A stretch of DNA of 64,000 nucleotides from Algoriphagus alkaliphilus. Its GTDB lineage: Bacteria > Bacteroidota > Bacteroidia > Cytophagales > Cyclobacteriaceae. Position numbers and translations under genes: made by a program. Numbering within the stretch: the stretch's first letter is position 1; each line of letters starts with the position of its first letter. Positions 35,880 through 44,951 of this stretch are shown piece after piece. Location of the stretch: the NCBI RefSeq assembly GCF_900103735.1, contig NZ_FMXE01000002.1:272393-336392 (forward strand). Direction: 5' to 3'. The notes under the pieces were generated by a model. It searched no databases, was not told the origin of the DNA, and saw nothing but the letters and a program-made list of their open reading frames with translations.

Positions 35880-36410
35880 TTACTCCAAGGTCGGCTTAGT
35901 TGGTTTTTTCTTTTTACGCCATTTCCAAGGTGGAATTTGATCCTTTTCAGGTAAAGCCCATAATCCTCTTTTTTCCAGCTTTGCCTCATCTTGGAGTAAA
36001 TACAGATTGTGGTCATACACATATTCCGTATAAACCCAAGCAGCACCCTTTTGAACCATTTGGGCATTAATATCATGGTCATTCAAGTAAAGTGTCGCGA
36101 CAACTCGACCATAGCGGTCAACATCATCCTCAATGACGGACACTTCTTTTAAGTAGACCAAATCAGATAAGATCTGTTTTGATTTTTGTCCGAAGGGTTG
36201 ATTCTTTTCCGGTGCATCAATTTGGGAAAGACGGACTTTAATGTTTTTATTTTCATCCGTAAGAATTGTTACCGTATCCCCATCTTGTACGGCGACCACC
36301 TTCCCTGATACTTCATTGATCTGCTCAGGGTAAAGGTTAGAGAATGCAAAAAACAACCCTATACCAATAAGGGTCAGTAAGACATTTTTAGATTTTACAG
36401 AAATTTTCAT
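35880..36410 (-). CDS. Secreted or membrane-anchored thermonuclease (SNase-like)
   Basis: The 176-aa product has an N-terminal hydrophobic signal/anchor (NVLLTLIGIGLFFAFSNL) and a staphylococcal-nuclease fold. The catalytic motifs are DGDTVTI (D,D), VRLSQIDAPE and GRVVATLYL, followed by the C-terminal SNase helix region DEAKLEKRGLWAL. Arg and Glu active-site residues appear to be present. It probably degrades extracellular DNA. The final 20 bp overlap the end of the IS-split gene, in convergent orientation. Confidence 0.9.
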   Translation of the reverse strand: MKISVKSKNVLLTLIGIGLFFAFSNLYPEQINEVSGKVVAVQDGDTVTILTDENKNIKVRLSQIDAPEKNQPFGQKSKQILSDLVYLKEVSVIEDDVDRYGRVVATLYLNDHDINAQMVQKGAAWVYTEYVYDHNLYLLQDEAKLEKRGLWALPEKDQIPPWKWRKKKKPTKPTLE

Positions 36411-36448
36411 GTGAGCATTACTCAGCTATCAGAATTGTATTGAAAGGT

Positions 36449-36568
36449 TTAAGGCTTGAAATCATCAGGATTATTGTTTTCTCCCTGAATGCGCCAGTTC
36501 CTTGCAACAGCGCACACAAAATAGCCCACCATTAAACCAAGATAAAAAACGGCGATATAGCCCCACAT
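36449..36568 (-). CDS. Small membrane protein, 39 aa
   Basis: The frame begins at ATG 36568 with an AAGGA-like sequence upstream and codes one membrane helix (IAVFYLGLMVGYFVCAVA) followed by a short polar tail. It lies between the integrase and nuclease genes on the same strand. No family is recognised. The start signal, the single helix and the codon fit support a real gene, but there is no independent confirmation. Confidence 0.5.
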   Translation of the reverse strand: MWGYIAVFYLGLMVGYFVCAVARNWRIQGENNNPDDFKP

Positions 36569-36630
36569 GATCCAATCCTTAAAAAGTTTCCAACATCATA
36601 CGCACTTGATCCGAGTGGGGCAATAAAATT

Positions 36631-37833
36631 TCATTGCAAAACCTTATTCAAAGCATCATCCATGTCCTTATTGGAGAAATTGGACTGGTAGCCAATGGTC
36701 GTGGTGATATTGGAGTGCCTATACAGCTTTTGCAGGATTTGCACTGGAATTTTATCAGCCGATACTTGGGCAAAGCTGTGCCGTGAGACGTGCATGGTCA
36801 GTTTCTTATTTATCTTAAGATCGGTGGCGATGGTCTTCAGATAGGTATTGATACTGCGAACCTTGACCTTGATGTATTTCTGAACTTCAAATTCATCCTT
36901 AAGATCAGGCAGGGTTTTGAGAAACGGGAACACAAGATCATGTTGTGAAGTGTCATTTTTGTATTGGTCGATTAATGCCAGCGCCTTTTCAGGAACCTTG
37001 AGGCTATCCGTCTTACTGTTCTTACCCATGGTGTAATACAGTCTTCCATTTTGGAAATCTGACCATTTCATACGCAGTACGTCAGACACACGCATTCCAG
37101 CAAAGTAATAGGAAATCAGGTAAATATTACGGGCGTGGTGCTGTCCTATATTTGGGAGATCGGCGGTTTCAAGCATGGCAATCTCCTCTTTAGTCATTCC
37201 GACCTTCTTACTGTCAGGAAACTTGATACTGATTTTGCCTTTGCCAAACGGATAGTTTTTCAAATCAGCCGCTCCCGCTTGGATAGCTTGATTATAGATA
37301 GATCGGACAATAACCAAATGATTGACCACGGTGCGTTCGGTGATTTGCCGTGTGCCTTTCATCCAGGCTTGGAAGTTCCTTAAGAATGGAACCGTAATAT
37401 CGCTAAAAGCAATATCCCCTCCTGCAAACTCTTTGACCCGTTCGATCTTAGGACTGTCATTATTATGGCGGTTGTATTTTCCAGATTTCTTGAGATTGTC
37501 CAGATAGATTTGAGCTTGCTTGAGGAATGTCCCTTCTTTTTCACCCGCAACAGATTTCTTTATGGATTTGGCGCTTGATCCTTTTTTCTGGGTTTCCAGT
37601 TCTATTACCTTGTCATTCGCCTCAGCCAGTTTGCTTAAGATGAGATTATTCAGCCTGGCTGAGTTTGGATGTGACTTTTTGACACAGGCTTTACCTTTGT
37701 CCCAGTCTTTATCGGCCAAATACTGCCCTGTGAAAATATAGGTTGATTGGCGGTCTTTTGTGATACGGATCGCAATCGGGTATTGCCCTTGGGCGTTTGG
37801 CTTTGGTCTGAGTACTGCTTTGATGGTTGCCAT
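36631..37833 (-). CDS. Tyrosine integrase of the tRNA-Leu element
   Basis: The 400-aa product has a Bacteroidota-type arm-binding N-terminal domain (RPKPNAQGQYPIAIRITKDR...YIFTGQYL), a SAM-like core-binding domain in the middle and a catalytic domain. The catalytic residues are R (YYFAGMRVSDVLRM), HxxR (MHVSRHSFAQ) and H..Y (LYRHSNITTTIGYQS). It starts 163 bp inside the 59-bp right repeat, facing away from it, with GGTACAAC repeats between. It is therefore the enzyme that most likely integrates and excises the whole element. Confidence 0.93.
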   Translation of the reverse strand: MATIKAVLRPKPNAQGQYPIAIRITKDRQSTYIFTGQYLADKDWDKGKACVKKSHPNSARLNNLILSKLAEANDKVIELETQKKGSSAKSIKKSVAGEKEGTFLKQAQIYLDNLKKSGKYNRHNNDSPKIERVKEFAGGDIAFSDITVPFLRNFQAWMKGTRQITERTVVNHLVIVRSIYNQAIQAGAADLKNYPFGKGKISIKFPDSKKVGMTKEEIAMLETADLPNIGQHHARNIYLISYYFAGMRVSDVLRMKWSDFQNGRLYYTMGKNSKTDSLKVPEKALALIDQYKNDTSQHDLVFPFLKTLPDLKDEFEVQKYIKVKVRSINTYLKTIATDLKINKKLTMHVSRHSFAQVSADKIPVQILQKLYRHSNITTTIGYQSNFSNKDMDDALNKVLQ

Positions 37834-37863
37834 AAGGAAAAGAGTTTGGGCCTCTTTCCCAAA

Positions 37864-37895
37864 GTTACAACATTTAGGTACAACATAGGTACAAC
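37864..37895. repeat. Right-end GGTACAAC repeats
   Basis: GGTACAAC occurs at 37877-37884 and 37888-37895 (11-bp period). A one-mismatch copy, GTTACAAC, lies at 37864-37871. They match the pair at 9356-9374 and lie between the integrase start and the right attachment core. Confidence 0.5.
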
Positions 37896-37996
37896 AAATG
37901 GCGGTTTTTCTTGATTTTATCTGTCTTGAGCTGGAATAAAAAGTGCCTATATTCCCTCAAAAGGCCACATTTAGAGCCATATGAAACCATAACAGA

Positions 37997-38055
37997 CAAG
38001 ACTTAAAATCTTGTGGGAGCAATCCCGTGCGGGTTCGATTCCCGCTCCTGGTACA
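37997..38055 (+). repeat. attR: right 59-bp direct repeat (tRNA-Leu 3' part)
   Basis: Identical to 9237-9295. It contains only the 3' part of tRNA-Leu from the anticodon stem, so it is not a functional tRNA. Confidence 0.95.
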
Positions 38056-38060
38056 ATTGA

Positions 38061-38090
38061 AAAAAGCCTCGCAGGAATGCGGGGCTTTTT
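38061..38090 (+). terminator. Original tRNA-Leu terminator
   Basis: AAAAAGCC and GGCTTTTT with additional CGCA/TGCG pairs form a strong hairpin ending in T5. It directly follows the right repeat, so it was the terminator of tRNA-Leu before integration. Confidence 0.8.
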
Positions 38091-38141
38091 GAATTTTAGG
38101 GATAGTCAATTTAAATCGCGAATTACATTTGCTTGTCTTTT

Positions 38142-38609
38142 TTAATTCTCCAAAATTCCCTTCAAATCTGCAGGTGAATAACCAACAGACTTAAGCGTCT
38201 TGTGATCTCCTTCGCGAAAAACAAGGTATAAATCTCCTTCTTTTTCATAGAAACAAGGAGTGCCTTTGTCCTCATAATGTTTGACTGTGGCCATGGCTTC
38301 TTCTTCTGTACTGCAAGCCTTACTCATGTTGGAGCGCTGCACTTCGTCAAAAAGGGCTTTGAATTTTTCGCCCAAACCAAACTCCAGAATTGCTCCAGAC
38401 AGAACGTATTGAAGGTCACATAGTGCATCGGCTATCTCCACAAGATCCTTATTATCAATCGCTTCTTCCAATTCCTTCAGCTCTTCTGCCAAAAGAGAAA
38501 TGCGAAGATTACATCTGGTTTCTGAAGGAATTGTTGGCTTAGGAAGGACAGGGTGTTTAAAAGTTTCGTGAAAAAGCGCTACCGAGGTAAGTGACTTAGG
38601 ATCTTGCAT
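38142..38609 (-). CDS. MazG-like nucleotide pyrophosphohydrolase
   Basis: The 155-aa product (start ATG at 38609; a longer frame would read through a terminator) is an all-alpha NTP-pyrophosphatase of the MazG/PRA-PH superfamily. The metal motif is visible as LLAEELKELEEAI followed by EIADALCDLQYVL, that is ExxE...ExxD. A C-terminal extension (DKGTPCFYEKEGDLYLVFR) is also seen in phage and Bacteroidota relatives. The nucleotide substrate is unknown. It was the neighbour of tRNA-Leu before the element came in. Confidence 0.85.
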   Translation of the reverse strand: MQDPKSLTSVALFHETFKHPVLPKPTIPSETRCNLRISLLAEELKELEEAIDNKDLVEIADALCDLQYVLSGAILEFGLGEKFKALFDEVQRSNMSKACSTEEEAMATVKHYEDKGTPCFYEKEGDLYLVFREGDHKTLKSVGYSPADLKGILEN

Positions 38610-38641
38610 GGAATGAGCTGGTGTGATTTTAGCCTGAAATA

Positions 38642-38676
38642 AATGAAAAAGACCGGATTTTCCGGCCTTTTTCATT
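38642..38676. terminator. Strong bidirectional terminator
   Basis: AATGAAAAAG...CCGGA and TCCGG...CTTTTTCATT form a near-perfect stem with A- and T-tracts. It lies past the stop of the lipoprotein gene (38693) and upstream of the MazG-like gene. Confidence 0.85.
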
Positions 38677-38692
38677 CTATAATAAAAGCTTT

Positions 38693-39463
38693 TTACCTTC
38701 TTCTCAGACTTACTGCAGTTTCCAAATTGCTTTCTATCTTAGAAAAAATGGCCGCATTTCCATCTGGGCTGATTGGGCTGATTTCAATCCTTCCATCTCC
38801 ATTTGAATCTTTTGCAGTTGCGAAGTCAATGCCTGCAAAGAGTTTGTCCATTTCAAAAACCAACACAACTTCTGAATTTTGATTCACTTCCACCCCTACT
38901 GAGGTTTTAGAGGCTGCTTTGATGACTTTTTCGGATTCTGTCCAAAACTGACTCAGTTTTCCGTTGATCTGGCCAGTGATCAAAATGGATTTTTGAAACA
39001 TGGGATCGTTGGCTGTAGCTTCGGTATTTTTATAAAGTTTGAATGTGGCCTCGGTATAGTTTCCTTCTGGTGTATTTCCCTCACCTATTAGACTAAATTG
39101 GGATTTGCCAGCGGATATGATAACATTGGACTTTTTAGCAGAAGCAGTTTTTTGAAGACCAGCATTTAGGATAGTTTTTGATTTTAGATTTCCAAGACTA
39201 ATGCCTGCGCTCAAATCTGCCTTTGCAAAATACTTCATCTCAACATTTTGTGTTCCAACTGTGAAGTTGCTTACAGTGAAAGCCCCTATAGTCACCCTTG
39301 CATTGCTTAAGGTTGAGGTTGAAGTGGAAGCTGTAGCTGTCATTTTAGCTTGCGTTTGAGGATCAGTGATTACATCATCATCTTTTTCTCCACATGAACT
39401 TAGATAGAATCCACTGGTTAACATTAAACTCAACAGTGCGAACTTTTTCAATACTTTTTTCAT
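38693..39463 (-). CDS. Lipoprotein of unknown function
   Basis: The product (256 aa from ATG 39463) starts with a lipoprotein signal (FALLSLMLTSGFYLSSC, lipobox LSSC) followed by a GEKDDD acidic linker, typical of surface or outer-membrane lipoproteins of the phylum. The mature part is Ser/Thr-rich and then beta-rich (TIGAFTVSNFTVGTQNVEMK). No family recognised. An upstream in-frame start is rejected because it adds a 36-residue leader before the signal peptide. Confidence 0.8.
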   Translation of the reverse strand: MKKVLKKFALLSLMLTSGFYLSSCGEKDDDVITDPQTQAKMTATASTSTSTLSNARVTIGAFTVSNFTVGTQNVEMKYFAKADLSAGISLGNLKSKTILNAGLQKTASAKKSNVIISAGKSQFSLIGEGNTPEGNYTEATFKLYKNTEATANDPMFQKSILITGQINGKLSQFWTESEKVIKAASKTSVGVEVNQNSEVVLVFEMDKLFAGIDFATAKDSNGDGRIEISPISPDGNAAIFSKIESNLETAVSLRRR

Positions 39464-39644
39464 AGAACTGTAATTTGATTTCGAAGGCGCTAATACAATT
39501 GGAATGCCAACTGCCAAAAAGAAGCTGACTTTGGATAAATATGGGCTTTTTGCTAAAAAAAAAGGATGCAATCCTTTAGACTTTTAATAGTATGGGCTAG
39601 AAATAATAAAAGGAAGCCTTGTGACTTCCTTGATATTCAAAAAT

Positions 39645-40415
39645 TTATAAATCGACTGTTTTCACTGATTTTTCGAATCGCCCAGCTACTGCACCCCAGT
39701 TGACCAATTTCCAAAAAGCAGATACATAATCCGGTCTTCTGTTTTGATAATTCAAATAATAAGCATGTTCCCAAACATCAAGTCCTAAAATAGGAATACC
39801 CTTTATTTCGGCCAGATCCATTAGTGGATTATCCTGATTTGGAGTGGAACTCACCACCAATTTGCTACCTGACTGTACAACAAGCCACGCCCATCCTGAT
39901 CCGAATCGGGTTTTGGCGGCAGTTTCAAATTGGGTCACAAAATTATCATAGCTTCCAAAAGATGAAGTAATGGCATTCATAAGCTTTCCTTGAGGTTTTC
40001 CTCCGGCATTAGGAGCCATGATGCTCCAGAATAGCTCATGATTGTAATGTCCCCCGCCGTTGTTTCGCATCTTTACCGAATATTTGGAGATGTTAGCGAG
40101 AACATTTTCCAGAGGCTTGGATGTATCTACACCTTCTTCTTTTGCAGCATCAACTAGGTTTGAGGCATAAGCTGCTGCATGTTTGGTGTAGTGGATTTCC
40201 ATAGTCTTGGCATCTATATGCGGCTGCAGTGCCGTATAATCATAGGCTAAGGGAGTTTGGGCAAATCCGGTTAAAAAAATTCCGGCAGAAGTTCCTTTTG
40301 CTGAGGTGCAGGAGCTTGCTAATATCCCTGTTCCTACCATCCCCACTACAAGCCCTGCTTTGGTGGTACTAGCTAAAAATTCTCTTCGCGAATTGATCTT
40401 ATCTGGTGCTTTCAT
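39645..40415 (-). CDS. Fe/Mn superoxide dismutase with Tat-type lipoprotein leader
   Basis: The product (256 aa) removes superoxide. The SOD fold is shown by IHYTKHAAAYASNL (first His), GGGHYNHELFWSIM (second His), SGWAWLVV, and the DVWEHAYYLNYQNRR motif with Asp and His ligands. Ahead of it is a leader of about 40 residues with twin Arg (SRREFLASTTKAG) and a lipobox-like ILASSC, which implies export through Tat and lipid anchoring. Most SODs of this type are cytoplasmic, so the leader is notable. Whether Fe or Mn is bound is not decided. Confidence 0.93.
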   Translation of the reverse strand: MKAPDKINSRREFLASTTKAGLVVGMVGTGILASSCTSAKGTSAGIFLTGFAQTPLAYDYTALQPHIDAKTMEIHYTKHAAAYASNLVDAAKEEGVDTSKPLENVLANISKYSVKMRNNGGGHYNHELFWSIMAPNAGGKPQGKLMNAITSSFGSYDNFVTQFETAAKTRFGSGWAWLVVQSGSKLVVSSTPNQDNPLMDLAEIKGIPILGLDVWEHAYYLNYQNRRPDYVSAFWKLVNWGAVAGRFEKSVKTVDL

Positions 40416-40598
40416 AGCTGTTAAACCTGATAATGGTCTGTTGAGTTCTAATTTGGAGTAAGGAAACTAGGCATAATATGACTTTTTTGAAATTGAGGAT
40501 CAGACATTAAGTCAGATTTTGTGTCAAGATGGTTAAGTTTACAGTCCATTAGCTCCTTGGTTGAGTTTTTGACAAATAGCCGATGAATTTAACATTTC

Positions 40599-41372
40599 AT
40601 GGATATCACCTTTTATAAATATCAGGGCACAGGAAATGATTTTGTTATGATCGATGATCGTGACGAATCTTTTGATCTTCAAAATCTTGATCAGGTCAGT
40701 AGGCTTTGTGACCGTAGGTTTGGGATCGGGGCAGATGGATTGATTGCCATTCGGAATCATCCGGACTTTGATTTTGAAATGATCTACTTCAATGCTGATG
40801 GAAGTCAAAGCATGTGCGGAAACGGTGCCCGCTGTGCAGCAGCTTTCTCGGCATTTTTGGGAATTGTGGGCCAAAAAACCAAATTTCTGGCCATAGATGG
40901 CCCACACGAGGCTGTTTTGGTCAATGATCAAGTAGAATTGCTAATGGGTGACGTGAAAGGAATTGATGCCAAATTGGGCGATTTCTTTGTAAATACCGGT
41001 TCCCCCCATCATATCCGATTTGTGGAAAAAGTAGTCGAATATCCGGTTTTTGAAGAAGGAAGAACTGTAAGGTTCGATGCCGCATATTCTCCAGGAGGCA
41101 CGAATGTGAATTTTGTCCAGCCTTTAGCAAATGACGAAGTATTCGTTCGTACCTATGAAAGAGGAGTTGAGGACGAAACTCTTTCCTGTGGGACAGGAGT
41201 TACCGCGGCAGCTTTAGTTTATGGCTCTCAAAATGGGCAAAATCATGTTAAAATCAGTACTCCCGGGGGAAAACTTTCTGTCAAATTTCAGTCTAATCCT
41301 GATGGAAGTTTCAGCAAAATCTGGCTTATCGGACCGGCAGTGCAAGTTTTCTCGGGAAAAATTACAATCTAA
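40599..41372 (+). CDS. dapF: Diaminopimelate epimerase
   Basis: This 257-aa enzyme converts LL- to meso-diaminopimelate for lysine and peptidoglycan. The two catalytic cysteines are visible in MCGNGARCAAAF (first half) and SCGTGVTAAALVYG (second half). The N-terminal FYKYQGTGNDFVMIDDRD motif is also typical. It is followed 98 bp later by secA. Confidence 0.97.
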   Translation: MDITFYKYQGTGNDFVMIDDRDESFDLQNLDQVSRLCDRRFGIGADGLIAIRNHPDFDFEMIYFNADGSQSMCGNGARCAAAFSAFLGIVGQKTKFLAIDGPHEAVLVNDQVELLMGDVKGIDAKLGDFFVNTGSPHHIRFVEKVVEYPVFEEGRTVRFDAAYSPGGTNVNFVQPLANDEVFVRTYERGVEDETLSCGTGVTAAALVYGSQNGQNHVKISTPGGKLSVKFQSNPDGSFSKIWLIGPAVQVFSGKITI

Positions 41373-41470
41373 ATCTTTTTTTCAGGCAAGAGGTCTGATT
41401 GAAGACGTATTATCAATTCTAACAAAAACGGCTTATTTTTAAGCCCCCAATCGGGAATTTATAGAAAGAC

Positions 41471-44400
41471 ATGCTAGATTTTATTGCAAAGGGACTGGCC
41501 AAAGTTTTTGGCACCAAATCCGACAGAGATATTAAAGAACTCCTTCCAAAAGTCACCACGATCAACCTGGCATTTGAGGCGTTGAAAGGACTGAGTGACG
41601 ATCAATTGAGAAGTAAAACTCAGGAAATCAAAGGAATTATCAATGACAGGCTGAAGCCAATTGATGATAAAATTGCGGAGATCAGAGTTCAAATTGATGC
41701 TTTACCCACGCAATCTATTCATGAAAAGGATCAACTTTTCAATGAAATAGATAAACTGGAAAAGGAACGCGATGAGGAACTTGAAAAAGTTCTTGAAGAG
41801 GTGTTACCACAGGCCTTTGCTGTAGTAAAGGAAACAGCCAGAAGATTTAAGGAAAACGGAAAACTCGTAGTGACGGCCTCCATGCGGGACCGTGAACTGG
41901 CAGTGATCAAGAAAAATGTAGAAATCCAAGGCGATGAGGCAACTTGGCACAACAGGTGGTTGGCTGCCGGTACCGAAGTCATTTGGGACATGGTGCACTA
42001 TGATGTGCAGCTTATAGGTGGGATGGTGCTTCACAAAGGGAAAATTGCCGAAATGGCGACCGGTGAAGGAAAGACCTTGGTTTCAACACTCCCCGCTTTC
42101 TTAAATGCCCTTGCAGGACGTGGAGTTCATATCGTAACGGTCAACGATTACCTCGCCAAGCGTGACTCCGAATGGAATGCCCCACTTTTTGAATTCCACG
42201 GATTGACCGTGGATTGCATTGATAAATACCAGCCAAATTCACCGGGCAGAAAGAAGGCGTATGCTTCAGATATTGTCTATGGAACCAACAACGAGTTTGG
42301 CTTTGATTACCTGAGAGATAACATGGCCCGCGAGGCTGGAGATTTGGTTCAGGGCAAGCACCATTTTGCCATGGTCGACGAAGTTGACTCCGTATTGATT
42401 GATGATGCAAGGACACCATTGATTATTTCAGGCCCGGTACCGCGTGGAGATGTGCATGAATTTGATGACATGAAACCCCGTGTGGCTGCTTTGGTGGATG
42501 AGCAGCGGAAGTTGGTCCAGGGATTTTTGTCCAATGCCAAAAAATTAATTTCTGAAGGAAATGAAAAGGAAGGCGGTCTGTCACTTTTTAGGGCTTTTCG
42601 AGGAATGCCCAAGTATAAGCCTTTGATCAAATATCTTTCAGAACCGGGGATCCGGGTAATTCTTCAGAAAACTGAAAACTTTTACCTCCAGGACAACAAG
42701 CGAAATATGCCGGAAGCGGATGACCCGCTTTTGTTTACCATTGAGGAGAAAACGAATGTGGTTGATCTCACCGATCGTGGGATCGAGACCATGACTACCA
42801 AAAATGAGAATCCAAGCTTCTTTATCCTTCCGGATATTGGAGTAGAGATTGCTGAATTGGAAAAATCAACCGAAATCGATGATAAAGAAAAGCTGATTCG
42901 AAAGGAAGAAGTGATCAAAGATTACGGGGTAAAAGCGCAGCGTATACACACTGTAAACCAGCTTCTGAAAGCATATTGCATGTTTGAGCGGGACACAGAA
43001 TACATCATTGTCGAGGGGAAAATCAAAATCGTAGACGAGCAAACAGGCCGTGTGATGGAAGGGCGCCGTTATTCTGACGGTTTGCATCAGGCGATCGAAG
43101 CCAAAGAGAATGTAAAAGTAGAGGATGCGACGCAGACCTATGCTACGATTACACTCCAGAACTACTTCAGAATGTACCATAAGCTAGCCGGTATGACCGG
43201 TACGGCGGAGACTGAGGCAGGGGAATTTTGGGAAATTTACAAGCTTGACGTGGTCGTAATTCCGACCAACAGGGCCATTGTAAGAAAGGACAGTGAGGAC
43301 ATGGTTTACAAAACCGTTCGGGAAAAGTTCAATGCTGTCACGGATGAAATAAATAAACTAGTTGCTGCCGGAAGACCTGTTTTGGTGGGTACTACTTCGG
43401 TGGAAATCTCCGAAGTACTCAGCCGAATGCTGACTTTGAAAAAAATTCCACATCAGGTACTGAATGCAAAACAGCACGCCAGAGAGGCGGATATTGTAGC
43501 TGAAGCCGGAAAATCAGGAACTGTGACCATAGCTACCAACATGGCAGGGCGAGGTACAGACATTAAATTGTCTCCGGAGTCCCGGGCAGCAGGGGGATTG
43601 GCAATCATCGGTACCGAGCGACATGAGTCGCGTCGTGTCGACCGTCAGCTTCGTGGTCGTTCCGGTCGTCAGGGAGATGTAGGGTCGTCTCAGTTTTTTG
43701 TTTCGTTGGAGGATAGTCTGATGCGACTTTTCGGATCCGAGCGTATCGCCAAATTGATGGACCGCATGGGACTCGAAGAGGGCGAAGTGATTCAGCACAG
43801 CATGATCACCAAGTCCATTGAGCGCGCTCAGCGTAAAGTGGAGGAAAACAACTTTGGGACCCGTAAGCGACTATTGGAATATGACGATGTGATGAACTCG
43901 CAGCGTGAAGTGGTCTACAAGCGGAGAAGAAACGCCCTGAAGGGGGACAGACTGGAGCTCGATATTCTAAACATTCTCTTCGATGTGTGCGAAAGCCTAA
44001 TTGAAATGGGTAAATCGACAGAGGATCCGGAAAACCTCAGAATGAACATTTTCACCACACTTGGAGTGGATTACCAGATTTCTGAGAATGACCTTAAGTC
44101 TAAAGATACCGGTAAATTGACGCAGGAGCTGTACACAGTAGCTTTTGAAAATTACCTAAAGAAAAACAGGATAATCAGCGAGACTGCTCTTCCGATTTTC
44201 AAAAGAGTACAGGAGGAGCGAGGTGCCACAGTTAAGGATATAATGGTGCCAATCTCCGATGGACTCAAGCAGATTGGGGTGGTTTGTAATCTGGATACAA
44301 CCATTCAAACTGAAGGTAGGGAGCTGATCAGATCGATCGAAAAGAACGTCTCATTGGCCATAATTGACCAAAATTGGAAAGAGCATCTCCGAGACATGGA

Positions 44401-44851
44401 TGATCTGAAACAGTCTGTTCAAAATGCTGTTTATGAGCAAAAAGATCCCCTTTTGATCTACAAGTTTGAAGCTTTCGAAATGTTCAAGCGTTTTATAGGC
44501 AAGCTGAATGAGGACATGGTTTCCTTCCTTTCCCGTGCGGATCTGCCAAAACAAGACCCTGCACAAGTTCAGCAGGCACAAACTTACCGTGCACCTGAGC
44601 CAAAGCTTCAAACCTCAAAAGCAGATGTGGCAAGCTCTTTGAACCCGGGTGCTAATCGGGCTGCAGCTATTGCCGCTCAATCCGGCAGACCAGCCCCACA
44701 GGTAGTTGCCCCAAGAAAGGTTGAAAAGACTTTTGGCAGGAATGATAAAGTTGCCGTTCAATACACGGACGGCACTAAGAAGACGGATGTAAAATTTAAA
44801 AGTGTCGAGCAAGACCTAGCAGATGGTAAATGTGTCCTTATTGATAACTAA
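41471..44851 (+). CDS. secA: Preprotein translocase ATPase SecA
   Basis: This is full-length SecA of 1126 aa, which drives secretion through SecYEG. Walker A MATGEGKT is centred at residue 198, followed by VTVNDYLAKRDSEW and the DEVDSVLIDDARTPL Walker B region. Motifs GTTSVEIS, ATNMAGRGTDIKL and LRGRSGRQGD are all present. It is about 225 aa longer than E. coli SecA because of insertions, such as the 330-420 region. It ends without the C-terminal zinc-binding motif, as is common in Bacteroidota. Confidence 0.98.
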   Translation: MLDFIAKGLAKVFGTKSDRDIKELLPKVTTINLAFEALKGLSDDQLRSKTQEIKGIINDRLKPIDDKIAEIRVQIDALPTQSIHEKDQLFNEIDKLEKERDEELEKVLEEVLPQAFAVVKETARRFKENGKLVVTASMRDRELAVIKKNVEIQGDEATWHNRWLAAGTEVIWDMVHYDVQLIGGMVLHKGKIAEMATGEGKTLVSTLPAFLNALAGRGVHIVTVNDYLAKRDSEWNAPLFEFHGLTVDCIDKYQPNSPGRKKAYASDIVYGTNNEFGFDYLRDNMAREAGDLVQGKHHFAMVDEVDSVLIDDARTPLIISGPVPRGDVHEFDDMKPRVAALVDEQRKLVQGFLSNAKKLISEGNEKEGGLSLFRAFRGMPKYKPLIKYLSEPGIRVILQKTENFYLQDNKRNMPEADDPLLFTIEEKTNVVDLTDRGIETMTTKNENPSFFILPDIGVEIAELEKSTEIDDKEKLIRKEEVIKDYGVKAQRIHTVNQLLKAYCMFERDTEYIIVEGKIKIVDEQTGRVMEGRRYSDGLHQAIEAKENVKVEDATQTYATITLQNYFRMYHKLAGMTGTAETEAGEFWEIYKLDVVVIPTNRAIVRKDSEDMVYKTVREKFNAVTDEINKLVAAGRPVLVGTTSVEISEVLSRMLTLKKIPHQVLNAKQHAREADIVAEAGKSGTVTIATNMAGRGTDIKLSPESRAAGGLAIIGTERHESRRVDRQLRGRSGRQGDVGSSQFFVSLEDSLMRLFGSERIAKLMDRMGLEEGEVIQHSMITKSIERAQRKVEENNFGTRKRLLEYDDVMNSQREVVYKRRRNALKGDRLELDILNILFDVCESLIEMGKSTEDPENLRMNIFTTLGVDYQISENDLKSKDTGKLTQELYTVAFENYLKKNRIISETALPIFKRVQEERGATVKDIMVPISDGLKQIGVVCNLDTTIQTEGRELIRSIEKNVSLAIIDQNWKEHLRDMDDLKQSVQNAVYEQKDPLLIYKFEAFEMFKRFIGKLNEDMVSFLSRADLPKQDPAQVQQAQTYRAPEPKLQTSKADVASSLNPGANRAAAIAAQSGRPAPQVVAPRKVEKTFGRNDKVAVQYTDGTKKTDVKFKSVEQDLADGKCVLIDN

Positions 44852-44951
44852 GATGAAATCAAGCATGACCCTGCAGTGTCACACAGAGGAATGATTATCT
44901 CTCATGCGAGATTCCATGTGGCCTTTAAAAAACAAAAAATAAACACATGAA

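Larger units (their letters stand above)
34032..35899 (+). pseudogene. GNAT-like membrane protein gene split by an IS
   Basis: The reading frame starts with GTG at 34032 and runs to 34631, is interrupted by the IS, and resumes at 35597-35899. Removing the IS and one 8-bp duplicate gives a continuous 300-aa frame (200 codons, then 100 plus stop). The N-terminus has two membrane segments (FATIVGFTASFIFFLP; ILILCLVLSTIIVLV). The C-terminal domain looks acetyltransferase-like (FIYFAGVAIKDHH, GKKLLMHLDFDLEDN). It is translationally coupled to the GNAT gene at 33550. As it stands the gene encodes only a truncated product and is probably inactive. The 3' end converges with the nuclease gene. Confidence 0.85.
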
